This document shows positions 1-7,728 of a stretch of DNA of 64,000 nucleotides, one piece after another. Numbering within the stretch: the first letter of the stretch is position 1; every line of letters starts with the position of its first letter. Both the position numbers and the translations under genes were made by a program. Location of the stretch: contig JAQTYQ010000012.1 of NCBI GenBank assembly GCA_028688225.1, positions 1 through 64,000 of the forward strand, written 5' to 3'. This DNA comes from Opitutaceae bacterium (GTDB lineage: Bacteria > Verrucomicrobiota > Verrucomicrobiia > Opitutales > Opitutaceae). The notes beneath the pieces are model-generated. The model did no database searches. It had not been told where the DNA came from and was given only the letters and a program-made list of their open reading frames with translations.

Positions 1-821
1 TTGAGCAGATGCGTGGCGTAACTGTGCCGCAGCTTATGGGGCGTCATATCCATCGGCAGGCCGGCCAGCGCCAGGTAGCGCTTCAGGCGCAACTGCACCT
101 GCCGCACCGGCAGCCGCTGGTGGCGGGCGTTGACGACGACCGGCGCCTCCGGCGAGGTGTCGCGGGCAAACTCGCCCCGCCATTTGCTGAGCACCGACAT
201 GGCCACCCGTCCCAGCGGACACAGGCGCTCTTTCTGTCCCTTGCCCAACACGCGGGCCACGCCGCGCCCAAAATCAACCTGCCCGTAGTTCAAACCCACC
301 ACTTCACTCACCCGGAGCCCTCCGCCGTAGAGGAGTTCCATGACCAGTCGGTCGCGCCAGGCGGTGAAGGCGTCCGCGCTCCGGTTTTCCAGCAGCCGGA
401 GCGGCCCCAGCAGCAGGTCCGCCACCTGCCTTTCCGTGAGAAACTTCGGCAGAGGTTGGTCGAGCTTGGGCAGCGGAACCCCCGTGAGCGGATTGCGCTG
501 CAGGCGGCCGCGCCGCTGCCAGTAGCGACAGAAGGCCCGCAGGCCCGAGACGTGATTATGGAGCGTGCGGCGGCTGAACCGGTGCTGGCCCTCGATGATG
601 AAGTCCCTCATCTCGCGCCCTCCGAGCCGGTCAAGCCCGCGGTCTCCCCAGCCGTTGCGGGCCAGCCAGCGCCAGAAGTCCTCGACGGCCTGCCGGTAAT
701 TACGGACGGTGTAGCGCGAATAACGGCGCTCCTTGGCCAGGTGGTCGAGGAACGGCGTCAGCCATTCCCGTGCGACCTCCGCCGGCACCGGTTCCCTCGA
801 CTTCTGCGGCGATGTTTCCAT
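1..821 (-). CDS. Tyrosine recombinase XerC/XerD-like, 3' end beyond window
   Basis: Site-specific tyrosine recombinase, probably for chromosome dimer resolution. Reading the minus strand from the ATG at 821 gives about 273 residues and no stop before the window edge. The N-terminal SAM-like core-binding domain is seen at residues about 15-110 (WLTPFLDHLAKERRYS). The catalytic domain carries the first active-site Arg in GGGLRVSEVVGLN and the HxLRHSYATHLL box close to the edge. The final H/W and the nucleophilic Tyr lie outside the window, so catalytic completeness cannot be judged. It could be XerC, XerD or an integrase. No mobile-element genes or att-like repeats are visible beside it, which favours Xer. 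Confidence 0.9.
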   Translation of the reverse strand, partial: METSPQKSREPVPAEVAREWLTPFLDHLAKERRYSRYTVRNYRQAVEDFWRWLARNGWGDRGLDRLGGREMRDFIIEGQHRFSRRTLHNHVSGLRAFCRYWQRRGRLQRNPLTGVPLPKLDQPLPKFLTERQVADLLLGPLRLLENRSADAFTAWRDRLVMELLYGGGLRVSEVVGLNYGQVDFGRGVARVLGKGQKERLCPLGRVAMSVLSKWRGEFARDTSPEAPVVVNARHQRLPVRQVQLRLKRYLALAGLPMDMTPHKLRHSYATHLL

Positions 822-1154
822 GGACGGTGAGGGACTATCGTACCGCCTTGTCGCTGGACGCGACGGTTTTCTGGATTCTTCGCTCTTCAGGCGTACCTCA
901 ATTTCTGCACTGCCGGACTGCGGTATGCCAAGTTCGGAAAGTAGCCCAGCCATTCCGGCTACCTTTTCCTTGCTGCAAGAAATCTGTCTCTTGCGTGCGC
1001 AGGCATCCGTGCCTGCCTATTCTTACCGCACTGAACGGTGCGGGTAGGGCGCGACGGCCCGGCGCGCCGAGGCTCCGTCCGCGGAATGGACAAAACGCTA
1101 ACCCGGACGGCCCAGCGGTCCGTCCCTACCCGATTGAACTGAATGGGCCCCGTA
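822..1154. other. Intergenic region with copy A of a dispersed GC-rich repeat
   Basis: A 333-bp gap lies between the recombinase start and the mazG stop. No convincing gene is seen; short frames here lack family signatures. The right part (1041-1132) contains two inverted, related GC-rich stretches beginning GGGTAGGG and ending CCGTCCCTACCC. The latter is shared with copies near 11.3, 35.8 and 48.1 kb. The promoter of the recombinase should lie in the left part, but no clear -35/-10 pair is recognised. Confidence 0.6.
1041..1132. repeat. Dispersed repeat, copy A
   Basis: The core at 1105-1131 (GGACGGCCCAGCGGTCCGTC followed by CCTACCC) matches cores at 11286-11312 and 35761-35786, and more weakly 48106-48132. 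The left end, GGGTAGGGCGC, matches the start of the other long copies and is an imperfect inverse of the right end. All copies are intergenic. Confidence 0.7.
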
Positions 1155-1844
1155 TCAGGATGGTGTCGTGGCTCGCGGCTTGGCCGCGCGCACCTGTTTC
1201 TCCACCCCCCCCATCACGCGCGCCGTCTCCCGGCGCAGTGCTCCCTCGGGATCAAGTCCCTTCCGCCGCGCGGCCGCGGCGAGTTCGAAGAGCCGCCGGC
1301 CCAGGGTTTCCCCGGTCAGCTCCGCGGCGAGGCGGCGGATTTTCCCCGTCGCGACAAACTCCCCGCCGGGCAGATCCTTCTCTTCAATCTGCTGCCACAC
1401 CGCCTCCGCGAACATCAAGGCCGGCAGCTGCGGCGGCAGGTGCTTGAAGACCGCCGGTTCGGCCCGGCTGCTGGTTTTTTTCTCGGTCTTCTTGATGGCG
1501 TCCCACTGCACCAGCACCTCGGCGGAGGTGTGCAGCCGGTTGGGGCCGAAGACATGCGGATGCCGCCGGATCAGCTTCTCGTTGATTTCCCGCGCCACGT
1601 CATCGAAGTCGAAATCTCCCCGCTCCGCGGCGAGCTGGGCGTGGAAAATCACCTGCACCAGCACATCGCCGAGCTCCTCGCGCATATGCGGCAGATCCAG
1701 GCGGTCGATCGTGTCGAGCAACTCGCTGCATTCGTCGATGAGACAGCGGGTCAGGGTCTGGTGGGTTTGCTCGCGGTCCCACGGGCAGCCGTCGGGGGCG
1801 CGCAAACGGGCCACGGTCTGGCGCAAATCGTCAAGAGCACTCAT
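1155..1844 (-). CDS. mazG: MazG family nucleoside triphosphate pyrophosphohydrolase
   Basis: Hydrolyses NTPs/dNTPs to NMP and pyrophosphate as housecleaning or (p)ppGpp control. The 229-residue protein starts MSALDDLRQTVARLR, and the N-terminal block LRAPDGCPWDREQTHQTL is diagnostic. The metal-binding EExxE-type helices are visible as DECSELLDTID and REELGDVL. The second, C-terminal MazG-like half is present but weaker (GRRLFELAAAARRKGLDPE). I chose the internal ATG at 1844 because 11 upstream in-frame residues do not resemble the family. It is divergent from trpC, separated by about 85 bp that must hold both promoters. Confidence 0.93.
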   Translation of the reverse strand: MSALDDLRQTVARLRAPDGCPWDREQTHQTLTRCLIDECSELLDTIDRLDLPHMREELGDVLVQVIFHAQLAAERGDFDFDDVAREINEKLIRRHPHVFGPNRLHTSAEVLVQWDAIKKTEKKTSSRAEPAVFKHLPPQLPALMFAEAVWQQIEEKDLPGGEFVATGKIRRLAAELTGETLGRRLFELAAAARRKGLDPEGALRRETARVMGGVEKQVRAAKPRATTPS

Positions 1845-1929
1845 TGGTTGGACAGAAAATAGGCAGAAAACATCCAAAAGATAAAGCCTTGCGCCGGAAG
1901 CGACTCTTTGCGGCTAATCGTATCCGCTC

Positions 1930-2748
1930 ATGGACAAGCTTGCCGAGATCATGGCGCACAAACGCCGCGAGATCGCGCCCCTGGCGCGCACCGTGACCGA
2001 AACCGAGCTGGTCCGCGCCGGAGCCGCGCGTCCCCGGCCGCCTTCGTTCGCCGAGGCGCTGCGGCGCACGGACGGAGGCCTCGCCGTGATCGCGGAAATC
2101 AAGCGCCGCTCGCCCTCAGCCGGCGAAATCAAGGCCGGCGCCTCCGCGGTCGGACAGGCCCGCCGTTATCAGGCGGCCGGCGCCGATGCGCTTTCCGTGC
2201 TGACCGATCAGGCGTATTTTGGCGGGACCCTCGACGACCTGCGCGGGGTGACGGCCGCTTTCCGCTCGGCGGCTCCCTTCCCGGGAATGGAGCCGCCCTC
2301 CCTCCCGCCCTGCCTGCGTAAGGATTTCATGGTGCATCCGGTCCAAGTGCTGGAAGCGCGCGAAGCCGGAGCCAGCGCCATCCTCCTGATCGTCCGCGCC
2401 CTGGCGGATGAGGAGCTCAAGGTTTTGCACGCGGCCGCCATCGCCGCCGGCCTGGATGCCCTGTTCGAGGTTCACGAGGAGGCCGAGGTGGAGCGCGCCG
2501 TCGGCCACGGGGCGCGAATCATCGGCGTGAACAACCGCGATCTCTCCGTTTTCCGGACCGACCTCGCGATCAGCGAGCGGCTGATTCCCCTGATCCCTCC
2601 CGGCATCATCGCGGTGAGCGAAAGCGGCATCTTCACCGGCGCCGACGCCGCCCGCGCCCGCGCCGCCGGCGCCCGCGCCGTTTTGGTGGGCGAAGCGCTG
2701 ATGAAGTCGCCCGACCCGGCGGCTCTCATCGCCAGTTTCCGCCCCTGA
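1930..2748 (+). CDS. trpC: Indole-3-glycerol phosphate synthase
   Basis: Converts CdRP to indole-3-glycerol phosphate in tryptophan biosynthesis. At 272 residues it is a usual-length monofunctional (beta/alpha)8 enzyme. Signatures are IAEIKRRSPSAGEIK near residue 55 (catalytic Lys), YQAAGADALSVLTD, LRKDFMVHPVQVLEAREAGA (second catalytic Lys in LRKDF), IIGVNNRDLSVF and VSESGI. ATG at 1930 is the natural start; no Shine-Dalgarno is visible. No other trp genes lie nearby. It is followed by purN after 16 bp and then rsmA, so it probably heads a mixed-function operon. Confidence 0.97.
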   Translation: MDKLAEIMAHKRREIAPLARTVTETELVRAGAARPRPPSFAEALRRTDGGLAVIAEIKRRSPSAGEIKAGASAVGQARRYQAAGADALSVLTDQAYFGGTLDDLRGVTAAFRSAAPFPGMEPPSLPPCLRKDFMVHPVQVLEAREAGASAILLIVRALADEELKVLHAAAIAAGLDALFEVHEEAEVERAVGHGARIIGVNNRDLSVFRTDLAISERLIPLIPPGIIAVSESGIFTGADAARARAAGARAVLVGEALMKSPDPAALIASFRP

Positions 2749-2764
2749 CGGCCCCTCCCCGGCC

Positions 2765-3382
2765 ATGAACATCGCCTTTCTGGCCTCCCACGGCGGCAGC
2801 AATATGCAGGCGGTCATCGATGCCTGCAAGGCCGGCCGGCTCGACGCCCGCCCGGTCGTGGTCATTTGCAACAACGCCGGGGCGCCCGCGCTGGACCGCG
2901 CGGCGCGCGCGGGCATTCCCGGTTATCATCTCTGCGTCGGCCGGCGCTGCCCGGACGAAGCGGCGCTGGATCGCGAAATCCTCGCCACGCTGCGGCGCCA
3001 TGCGGCCGATTTGATCGTGCTCGCCGGCTACATGAAAAAAATCGGCCCGACCGTCCTCGCGGCCTACCGCGGACGCATCGTCAACATCCATCCCGCCCTG
3101 CTGCCCAGGTTCGGCGGGAGAGGCATGTATGGGCGGCATGTTCACGCCGCGGTCCTGGCCGCCGGCGAACGCGAGACCGGCGTGACGGTCCACCTCATTG
3201 ACGAAAACTACGACACCGGGCCCATTCTGGCCCAGGTCACCGTGCCTGTGCGGCCGGACGACACCGTGGATTCGCTCGCCGCCCGGGTGCTGGAGCGGGA
3301 ACATGTCATCCTGAGCGAGACCCTGCAGCGCATCGTGCAAGGCGACATCAAGCTGCCGGCGGCGTCCGGCCCGGCGCCGTAA
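2765..3382 (+). CDS. purN: Phosphoribosylglycinamide formyltransferase
   Basis: Transfers the formyl group of 10-formyl-THF to GAR, the third step of purine synthesis. The 205 residues match PurN length. Visible motifs are the start IAFLASHGGSNMQAV, VVICNNAGAPAL, the catalytic NIHPALLPRFGGRGMYG (Asn and His), and the HLIDENYDTGPILAQ block with the conserved Asp. It starts 16 bp after trpC and ends about 35 bp before rsmA on the same strand, suggesting co-transcription. Confidence 0.96.
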   Translation: MNIAFLASHGGSNMQAVIDACKAGRLDARPVVVICNNAGAPALDRAARAGIPGYHLCVGRRCPDEAALDREILATLRRHAADLIVLAGYMKKIGPTVLAAYRGRIVNIHPALLPRFGGRGMYGRHVHAAVLAAGERETGVTVHLIDENYDTGPILAQVTVPVRPDDTVDSLAARVLEREHVILSETLQRIVQGDIKLPAASGPAP

Positions 3383-3416
3383 GCGATCCGGTAGTTTGAA
3401 ATCGCTACCGCTCCCC

Positions 3417-4250
3417 ATGCCCCTCACCCCCACGGAAACCCGCGCCCTGCTCGACCGCCTGGGACTCCGGCCGAAGCGGTTCCTCGGCCAGAACTTCCTC
3501 GTCGACGGCAACATCGTCCGCAAGTCGCTTGAGCTCGGCGGGGTGCAGCCGGGCGACCAGGTGGTCGAGATCGGCCCCGGGCTGGGCACGCTCACGGCGG
3601 CCCTGCTGGAAGCGGGCGCGGAAGTCTGGGCGGTGGAGAAGGATCCCCTGCTGCAGGCGCATCTTGCCGCCACGCTGGTCCCGCGCTTCCCCGAGCGCCT
3701 GCATCTGGTCGGGGGCGACGCGGTGAAACTCCCGCTGGCGGCTCTGCCGGCAGCCTTGGCCCGCGCCGGTTGCAAGATTGTGGCCAATCTTCCCTACGCC
3801 ATCTCGACGCCCTGGATGGACGCCGTCCTGGTCGGCCCGCTGCCCATCCGCCTGGTGTTGATGCTGCAGCGGGAGGCCGCCGACCGCTACGCCGCCCGGC
3901 CCGGCACGAAGGATTTCAGCGCCATCTCCATTTTCCTGCAGGCGGCCTTCGACGTCGCGCCCGGACACCGGGTTTCCGCCGCTTGTTTCCATCCGCGACC
4001 GGATGTCGACTCCTGTCTGTTGCAACTGGTCCGTAAACCGGCGCCGTATGTGTTCACCGCCCCGGCCCGGGCCCTGATCCGCAGCTGCTTCCAGCAGCGT
4101 CGCAAGCAGATCGCCGTTCTGCTCCGCCGCCGGCTCGGCGACGACGCGGCCGGAGATTGGCTGGCTGAGCTGCACGCCGCCGGGCTTGGACCCAAGACCC
4201 GGCCCGAGCAGATTCCGGTGGCACTCTGGGAGAAATTGCGAGTCGCATGA
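3417..4250 (+). CDS. rsmA: 16S rRNA (adenine1518/1519-N6)-dimethyltransferase
   Basis: KsgA/RsmA dimethylates two adjacent adenines in helix 45 of 16S rRNA. The 277-residue protein opens with LGLRPKRFLGQNFLVDGNIV, typical of the family. SAM motif I is VVEIGPGLGTLTAALLEAGA. The NLPYAIS motif (IVANLPYAISTPW) sits near residue 130. The C-terminal domain keeps SCFQQRRKQI. The frame is open further to a TTG at 3396, but the ATG at 3417 places the protein start at the usual distance from the RFLGQNF box. It is the last gene of the trpC-purN-rsmA group. Confidence 0.96.
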   Translation: MPLTPTETRALLDRLGLRPKRFLGQNFLVDGNIVRKSLELGGVQPGDQVVEIGPGLGTLTAALLEAGAEVWAVEKDPLLQAHLAATLVPRFPERLHLVGGDAVKLPLAALPAALARAGCKIVANLPYAISTPWMDAVLVGPLPIRLVLMLQREAADRYAARPGTKDFSAISIFLQAAFDVAPGHRVSAACFHPRPDVDSCLLQLVRKPAPYVFTAPARALIRSCFQQRRKQIAVLLRRRLGDDAAGDWLAELHAAGLGPKTRPEQIPVALWEKLRVA

Positions 4251-4320
4251 GGTGAGTTCATGTTCATAGTGCGTAGGAACTTGAAATGACTCTCCCCTTC
4301 CATTCAATCGAACCGGGCCC

Positions 4321-5037
4321 ATGAAATTGAGCGTCTTTTCCCCTGTAATGGCCGGACTGATTTTCCTGCCCAGTCTGTTCGCACAGACGGCACCGCAACC
4401 GGAGGCCGGCCCGGGAACAGGGCAAACGCCCCCGCCACAGCTCTACGGCAGGATCGTGGACGACACCTACCTCTCGGCCAGCGGCGTGTTTAAGGTCAAA
4501 ATCCCCGTGCTGCCGCAACTCGGAGGCGCGATTTCGGACACCCCCAATGTCGTGACGTTTGACGATGACTTCAGCACCCACACCAGCATCGCGGCCTTTC
4601 CCCTCTCCCGGCAATTGAAATGGGAATATGAAACCCGCGGCACCAAGGAATTCCTCATTTATTTTTTCACCAGCTTCGTGATGCCCGACTTCGTGGCGCG
4701 CTATCCCAACTCCACGATGGAGGATGAGGGCGCTTACCTGCCAAAATTTCAGGACGGTTCCATGTTGATCTTCTCGCTGCTGCCCGGCGGATCCTTCTTC
4801 GAGCAGCGGATGCAGTTGGGTTCCTCGCCGGGGCCGGTGATCGCCAAGCGCGGCAACCTGTGCTTCGTCAAATCCAACTGGGTGTTCGTGCTCAGCACCG
4901 AACTGGCCGAGCGCGCGCTGCAGCGGTCGACCTATAACAAGACCGTCGCGGAGGAGAACGCCATCCTGCGCCAGCGCCTGCTCGATCTCGTGGGCCAGAT
5001 GCAGTTCATTCCCCCGCCCGCGGAGGGCGGCAATTGA
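4321..5037 (+). CDS. Exported protein of unknown function
   Basis: The 238-residue protein is not recognised. Residues 1-21 form a signal peptide (MKLSVFSPVMAGLIFLPSLFA), followed by a Pro/Gly-rich linker and a globular domain rich in beta-type sequence (YLSASGVFKVKIPVLPQLGG; FDDDFSTHTSIAAFP). A likely helix lies near the C-terminus (NAILRQRLLDLVGQMQF). It is probably periplasmic or envelope-associated. The stop overlaps the TTG start of the next gene, so the two are probably translated together and may act as a pair. Confidence 0.75.
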   Translation: MKLSVFSPVMAGLIFLPSLFAQTAPQPEAGPGTGQTPPPQLYGRIVDDTYLSASGVFKVKIPVLPQLGGAISDTPNVVTFDDDFSTHTSIAAFPLSRQLKWEYETRGTKEFLIYFFTSFVMPDFVARYPNSTMEDEGAYLPKFQDGSMLIFSLLPGGSFFEQRMQLGSSPGPVIAKRGNLCFVKSNWVFVLSTELAERALQRSTYNKTVAEENAILRQRLLDLVGQMQFIPPPAEGGN

Positions 5038-5864
5038 TTTTGCGCCAGACGGCCGCACCGCCCTCGTTCCGCGCCGGCGGCAGCCGGTCACGGCGGCGAT
5101 CCTGGCGGGCGGTGGTCTGGCTGGGAGGAACGTTGGGCGTTCTCCTCTTCAGCGGCTGCATCTACCTGCGGTTGCTCGAGCTCAAGAACCAGCTGGCCGA
5201 CTTTGAGCGCTATTTCGCGACGGATCTGCGGGACGGCGTGAAGATCACGTGCCGGACACCGGTGTTTCTCGATAAAGACATGGCCTTCTTTCATCTCGCG
5301 CCGGAATCGCGCCAGCGGGTCGGCGTCGCCGAACGCTGGCATTTCCGGTGGCTCAAGGATGGCGCCGCTCCCGACGCGAATCCAGGGTCGGATGAGTTCG
5401 CCATGGATCTCATCTTCGTCGATCACCGGTTGACCCGGGTGATTCTTCCCGAGCGTCTGTTTGCCTTCGTGCCCAAGCACTTCTTCCTCACGGTCGTCCG
5501 CGCCTTTGGCGGGGCCCAGATCGACCGGGAGCACCGCACCGCCCGCGCCTGGGTTCACGAGGATCTCGGGCCCGACAAAATCCCGCCTCCGCCGACCGGG
5601 AGTGAACTCCGGGCCCAGCTGGGCGCACCGGTCGAGACCAGGGAGACTCCGGCCGGACTGATCTGGCGTTACTCGTACAAGCCCGCCACCGCGGACCAGC
5701 ATTCCGGCCGCATCGAGGCCACGTTTACCCTCAATCCTGCCACGGGCCACCTGCGGAGAATGCAGGCCCGGATCCTCGAACTCACTTTTGACGTCGCCGT
5801 TGCCGACTCGACGCCTCCATCCCCGGTGGATATGCAACCCGCTGACCATGGCGCCGCCCGGTAA
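5034..5864 (+). CDS. Membrane-anchored protein of unknown function
   Basis: The 276-residue protein is not recognised. The start is a TTG overlapping the preceding stop (ATTGA arrangement), implying translational coupling. An Arg-rich cytoplasmic N-terminus precedes one hydrophobic segment (about residues 27-48, VVWLGGTLGVLLFSGCIYL). That segment contains a lipobox-like FSGC, so it is either a single-pass anchor or a lipoprotein. The rest is predicted soluble and extracytoplasmic. The 3' end overlaps the start of the GNAT gene by about 17 bp. Confidence 0.72.
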   Translation: MILRQTAAPPSFRAGGSRSRRRSWRAVVWLGGTLGVLLFSGCIYLRLLELKNQLADFERYFATDLRDGVKITCRTPVFLDKDMAFFHLAPESRQRVGVAERWHFRWLKDGAAPDANPGSDEFAMDLIFVDHRLTRVILPERLFAFVPKHFFLTVVRAFGGAQIDREHRTARAWVHEDLGPDKIPPPPTGSELRAQLGAPVETRETPAGLIWRYSYKPATADQHSGRIEATFTLNPATGHLRRMQARILELTFDVAVADSTPPSPVDMQPADHGAAR

Positions 5865-6369
5865 ACCAAGCCCGCTTGTCCGCGATGCCGTCGCGGCCGA
5901 CCTGCCCGCCATTGTCGCCATCTACAATGCCACCATTCCCGGCGGCATGGTGACCGCCGACACCACCCCGGTCACCGTGGAGGATCGCAAATCCTGGTTC
6001 CGGACACACACGCCGGATCGCCGGCCGATCTGGGTCGCAACGAATCAAAGCGGCGCAGTTTGCGCCTGGTTCAGTTTCAGCGATTTTCATTCCCGCCCGG
6101 CCTATCACCCAACCGCCGAGATCAGCCTCTATGTGGCTGAGTCGAGCCGCCGTCAGGGATTGGGCGATCTGCTGCTGCAACGCGCCATTGCCCGTGCGCC
6201 GGCGCTCGGCCTCAAGGTGCTGGTCGGCCTGATCTGGGCGCACAACGAGCCCAGCCTGCGCCTGTGCGCCAAGTACGGCTTCGAGCGATGGGGACACCTG
6301 CCCCGCGTTGCGCTCCTCCACGGCCTCGAGCGCGACCTGATCATCGTCGGCCGCCGGGTTGCGGCCTGA
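5848..6369 (+). CDS. GNAT family N-acetyltransferase, phosphinothricin acetyltransferase-like
   Basis: Acetyl-CoA dependent N-acetyltransferase of 173 residues. The N-terminal VRDAVAADLPAIVAIYNATI is typical of the Pat/PPT-acetyltransferase subgroup. The acetyl-CoA pyrophosphate loop is SSRRQGLGDLLLQ, and the final strand-helix is HNEPSLRLCAKYGFERWGHL. The internal ATG at 5848 is preferred over upstream in-frame starts because the domain begins right after it, and it overlaps the preceding gene's end. The substrate cannot be fixed; Pat-like enzymes often act on methionine sulfoximine or sulfone-type amino acids. Confidence 0.88.
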   Translation: MAPPGKPSPLVRDAVAADLPAIVAIYNATIPGGMVTADTTPVTVEDRKSWFRTHTPDRRPIWVATNQSGAVCAWFSFSDFHSRPAYHPTAEISLYVAESSRRQGLGDLLLQRAIARAPALGLKVLVGLIWAHNEPSLRLCAKYGFERWGHLPRVALLHGLERDLIIVGRRVAA

Positions 6370-6823
6370 GCTGAGCCTGGCTCCGTACACCCTGCGCGGG
6401 TGTTGCTGTCTTTACGGATTGTGCATGGCGCAACGATTCCTCTCGATGCCGGGAAGATTTTTTGCCGCTAAAAGGCGCAGGATTTTCACCCGCTACTGCT
6501 GAGATTCTCACGCACTGCGAAAAAAACCAATCAACCACGGATTTCACGGATCGAAACGGATAAAGCCGGCATCCCATCCGCGGCCATTCGTGAAATCCGT
6601 GGGCAAAAAAAGTTCCCCGTATCATTTGGTTGCGCCAGCCGCCGATCGATTCCGCGTCTTGAATATTTCCGCGGCGGGCGCTAAGGACGGTGGTCATGCC
6701 AACCCCGGCTGGCATCCCGCTTGAGGTCAACCCGGTCCGTATCGGTGAGATCCCAGACCTAAAACGTTCACTTTTTTGTCCCTAAACAACGTTAGGCGAG
6801 GCGCCAGGAACTGCCCCAAGCCA
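6370..6823. other. Intergenic region with inverted CCACGGATTTCACGG repeat
   Basis: The 454-bp gap between the GNAT gene and rsmI has lower GC than its neighbours. An antisense frame at 6341-6730 has no recognisable features. The region holds an inverted repeat (6535-6602) resembling the short 'ACCACGGATTTCACGGAT' spacers common in verrucomicrobial genomes. The rsmI promoter presumably lies within the last 100 bp, but I cannot place it. Confidence 0.6.
6535..6602. repeat. Inverted repeat CCACGGATTTCACGGA
   Basis: The left arm at 6535-6550 and right arm at 6587-6602 match at 15 of 16 positions across a 36-bp spacer that itself contains CGGAT motifs. The spacing allows a long stem-loop. It resembles dispersed intergenic spacers of Verrucomicrobiota (general knowledge, not checked here). 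Confidence 0.75.
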
Positions 6824-7582
6824 ATGCCCCCAATACCCGACTCTTCCAAGCCGCAGTCACCGCCAGAACCGGCGCCGCGCCCCTCGCTCGTCCCCCAGAC
6901 CGGCCACCTCTATGTCGTGGCCACGCCGATCGGCAACCTCGCCGACCTGACCGAGCGGGCCCGGGCCCTGCTCGCGGCCGTCGATCTGGTGGCGTGCGAG
7001 GACACACGGAGCACCGGTCTGATGCTCACGCGGCTGGGCATCCGCCGGGAGCTCTTCGCCTACCACGAGCACAACGAAACCGAGGCCGCCGAGTTCCTCG
7101 CCACGCGGCTGGCGGAGGGCAAATCCATCGCCCTGGTCACCGACGCCGGCACGCCGGGCTTGAGCGATCCGGGCTTCCGTCTGGTCCGGGCCTGCCGCCG
7201 GCGCGGCCTGCCGGTCGTGCCTGTGCCCGGTCCCAGTGCCCTCATCGCCGTGCTCAGTGCCGCCGGCCTTCCCACCAACGGTTTTCTCTTCATCGGATTT
7301 CTGCCGTCCAAATCGTCCGCCCGGCTCGCCTTCCTCGACCAATACCGGGACTTTGCCTTCACCCTCGCGCTTTACGAAAGCTGTCATCGCGTTGGCAAGT
7401 TTGTCGACGAGATCGCGGAAAACCTGGGCCCCGACCGCGTCATCTGCGTCGCCAAGGAGGTCACCAAGGTGCACGAGACCTTCCTCGTCGGGCCGGCGGC
7501 TGAGGTACGCGCCCGGCTCGCCCGGGCCAGCCTCAAGGGCGAGTTCACGGTTCTGATCGCCCCGGCGGATTTCAAGCTCTAG
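6824..7582 (+). CDS. rsmI: 16S rRNA (cytidine1402-2'-O)-methyltransferase
   Basis: RsmI methylates the ribose 2'-OH of C1402 in the ribosomal decoding centre. The 252-residue protein has a Pro-rich leader of about 25 residues, then the tetrapyrrole-methylase fold: LYVVATPIGNLADLTERA, ACEDTRSTGLML, YHEHNE, LVTDAGTPGLSDPGFRLV and PVPGPSALIAVLSAAGLPT. The ATG at 6824 was chosen; a frame upstream adds 16 residues without homology. It stands alone between long spacers. Confidence 0.96.
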   Translation: MPPIPDSSKPQSPPEPAPRPSLVPQTGHLYVVATPIGNLADLTERARALLAAVDLVACEDTRSTGLMLTRLGIRRELFAYHEHNETEAAEFLATRLAEGKSIALVTDAGTPGLSDPGFRLVRACRRRGLPVVPVPGPSALIAVLSAAGLPTNGFLFIGFLPSKSSARLAFLDQYRDFAFTLALYESCHRVGKFVDEIAENLGPDRVICVAKEVTKVHETFLVGPAAEVRARLARASLKGEFTVLIAPADFKL

Positions 7583-7691
7583 CTAGGAGAACTGTTACCC
7601 TGAGCTGAACTCATGCAGCTGGATCGTAGGAGTCGACGTAAGAAGGCTGAAGTGGATGCCGATGCCGAAGAGCAATCGCGGAAGGCTTGAA

Positions 7692-7728
7692 ACACCAGGC
7701 GCTCTGTGCCCTCTGTGTCTCCGTGGTT
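7692..7728. repeat. CTCTGTGTCTCCGTGGTT-type spacer element overlapping the ppx start region
   Basis: The stretch reads CTCTGTGCC-CTCTGTGTCTCCGTGGTTAA. On the other strand this is AACCACGGAGACACAGAGG, the form seen as a recurrent intergenic spacer in many Verrucomicrobiota and Planctomycetes (general knowledge). It overlaps the possible start codons of the following phosphatase gene, which makes its start uncertain. Confidence 0.5.

Noticed and set aside
1-821. Integrative element boundary suggested by the recombinase
   Set aside because: The recombinase looks like housekeeping Xer; neighbouring genes are ordinary and no att-like repeats or tRNA are visible, though the left flank is outside the window.
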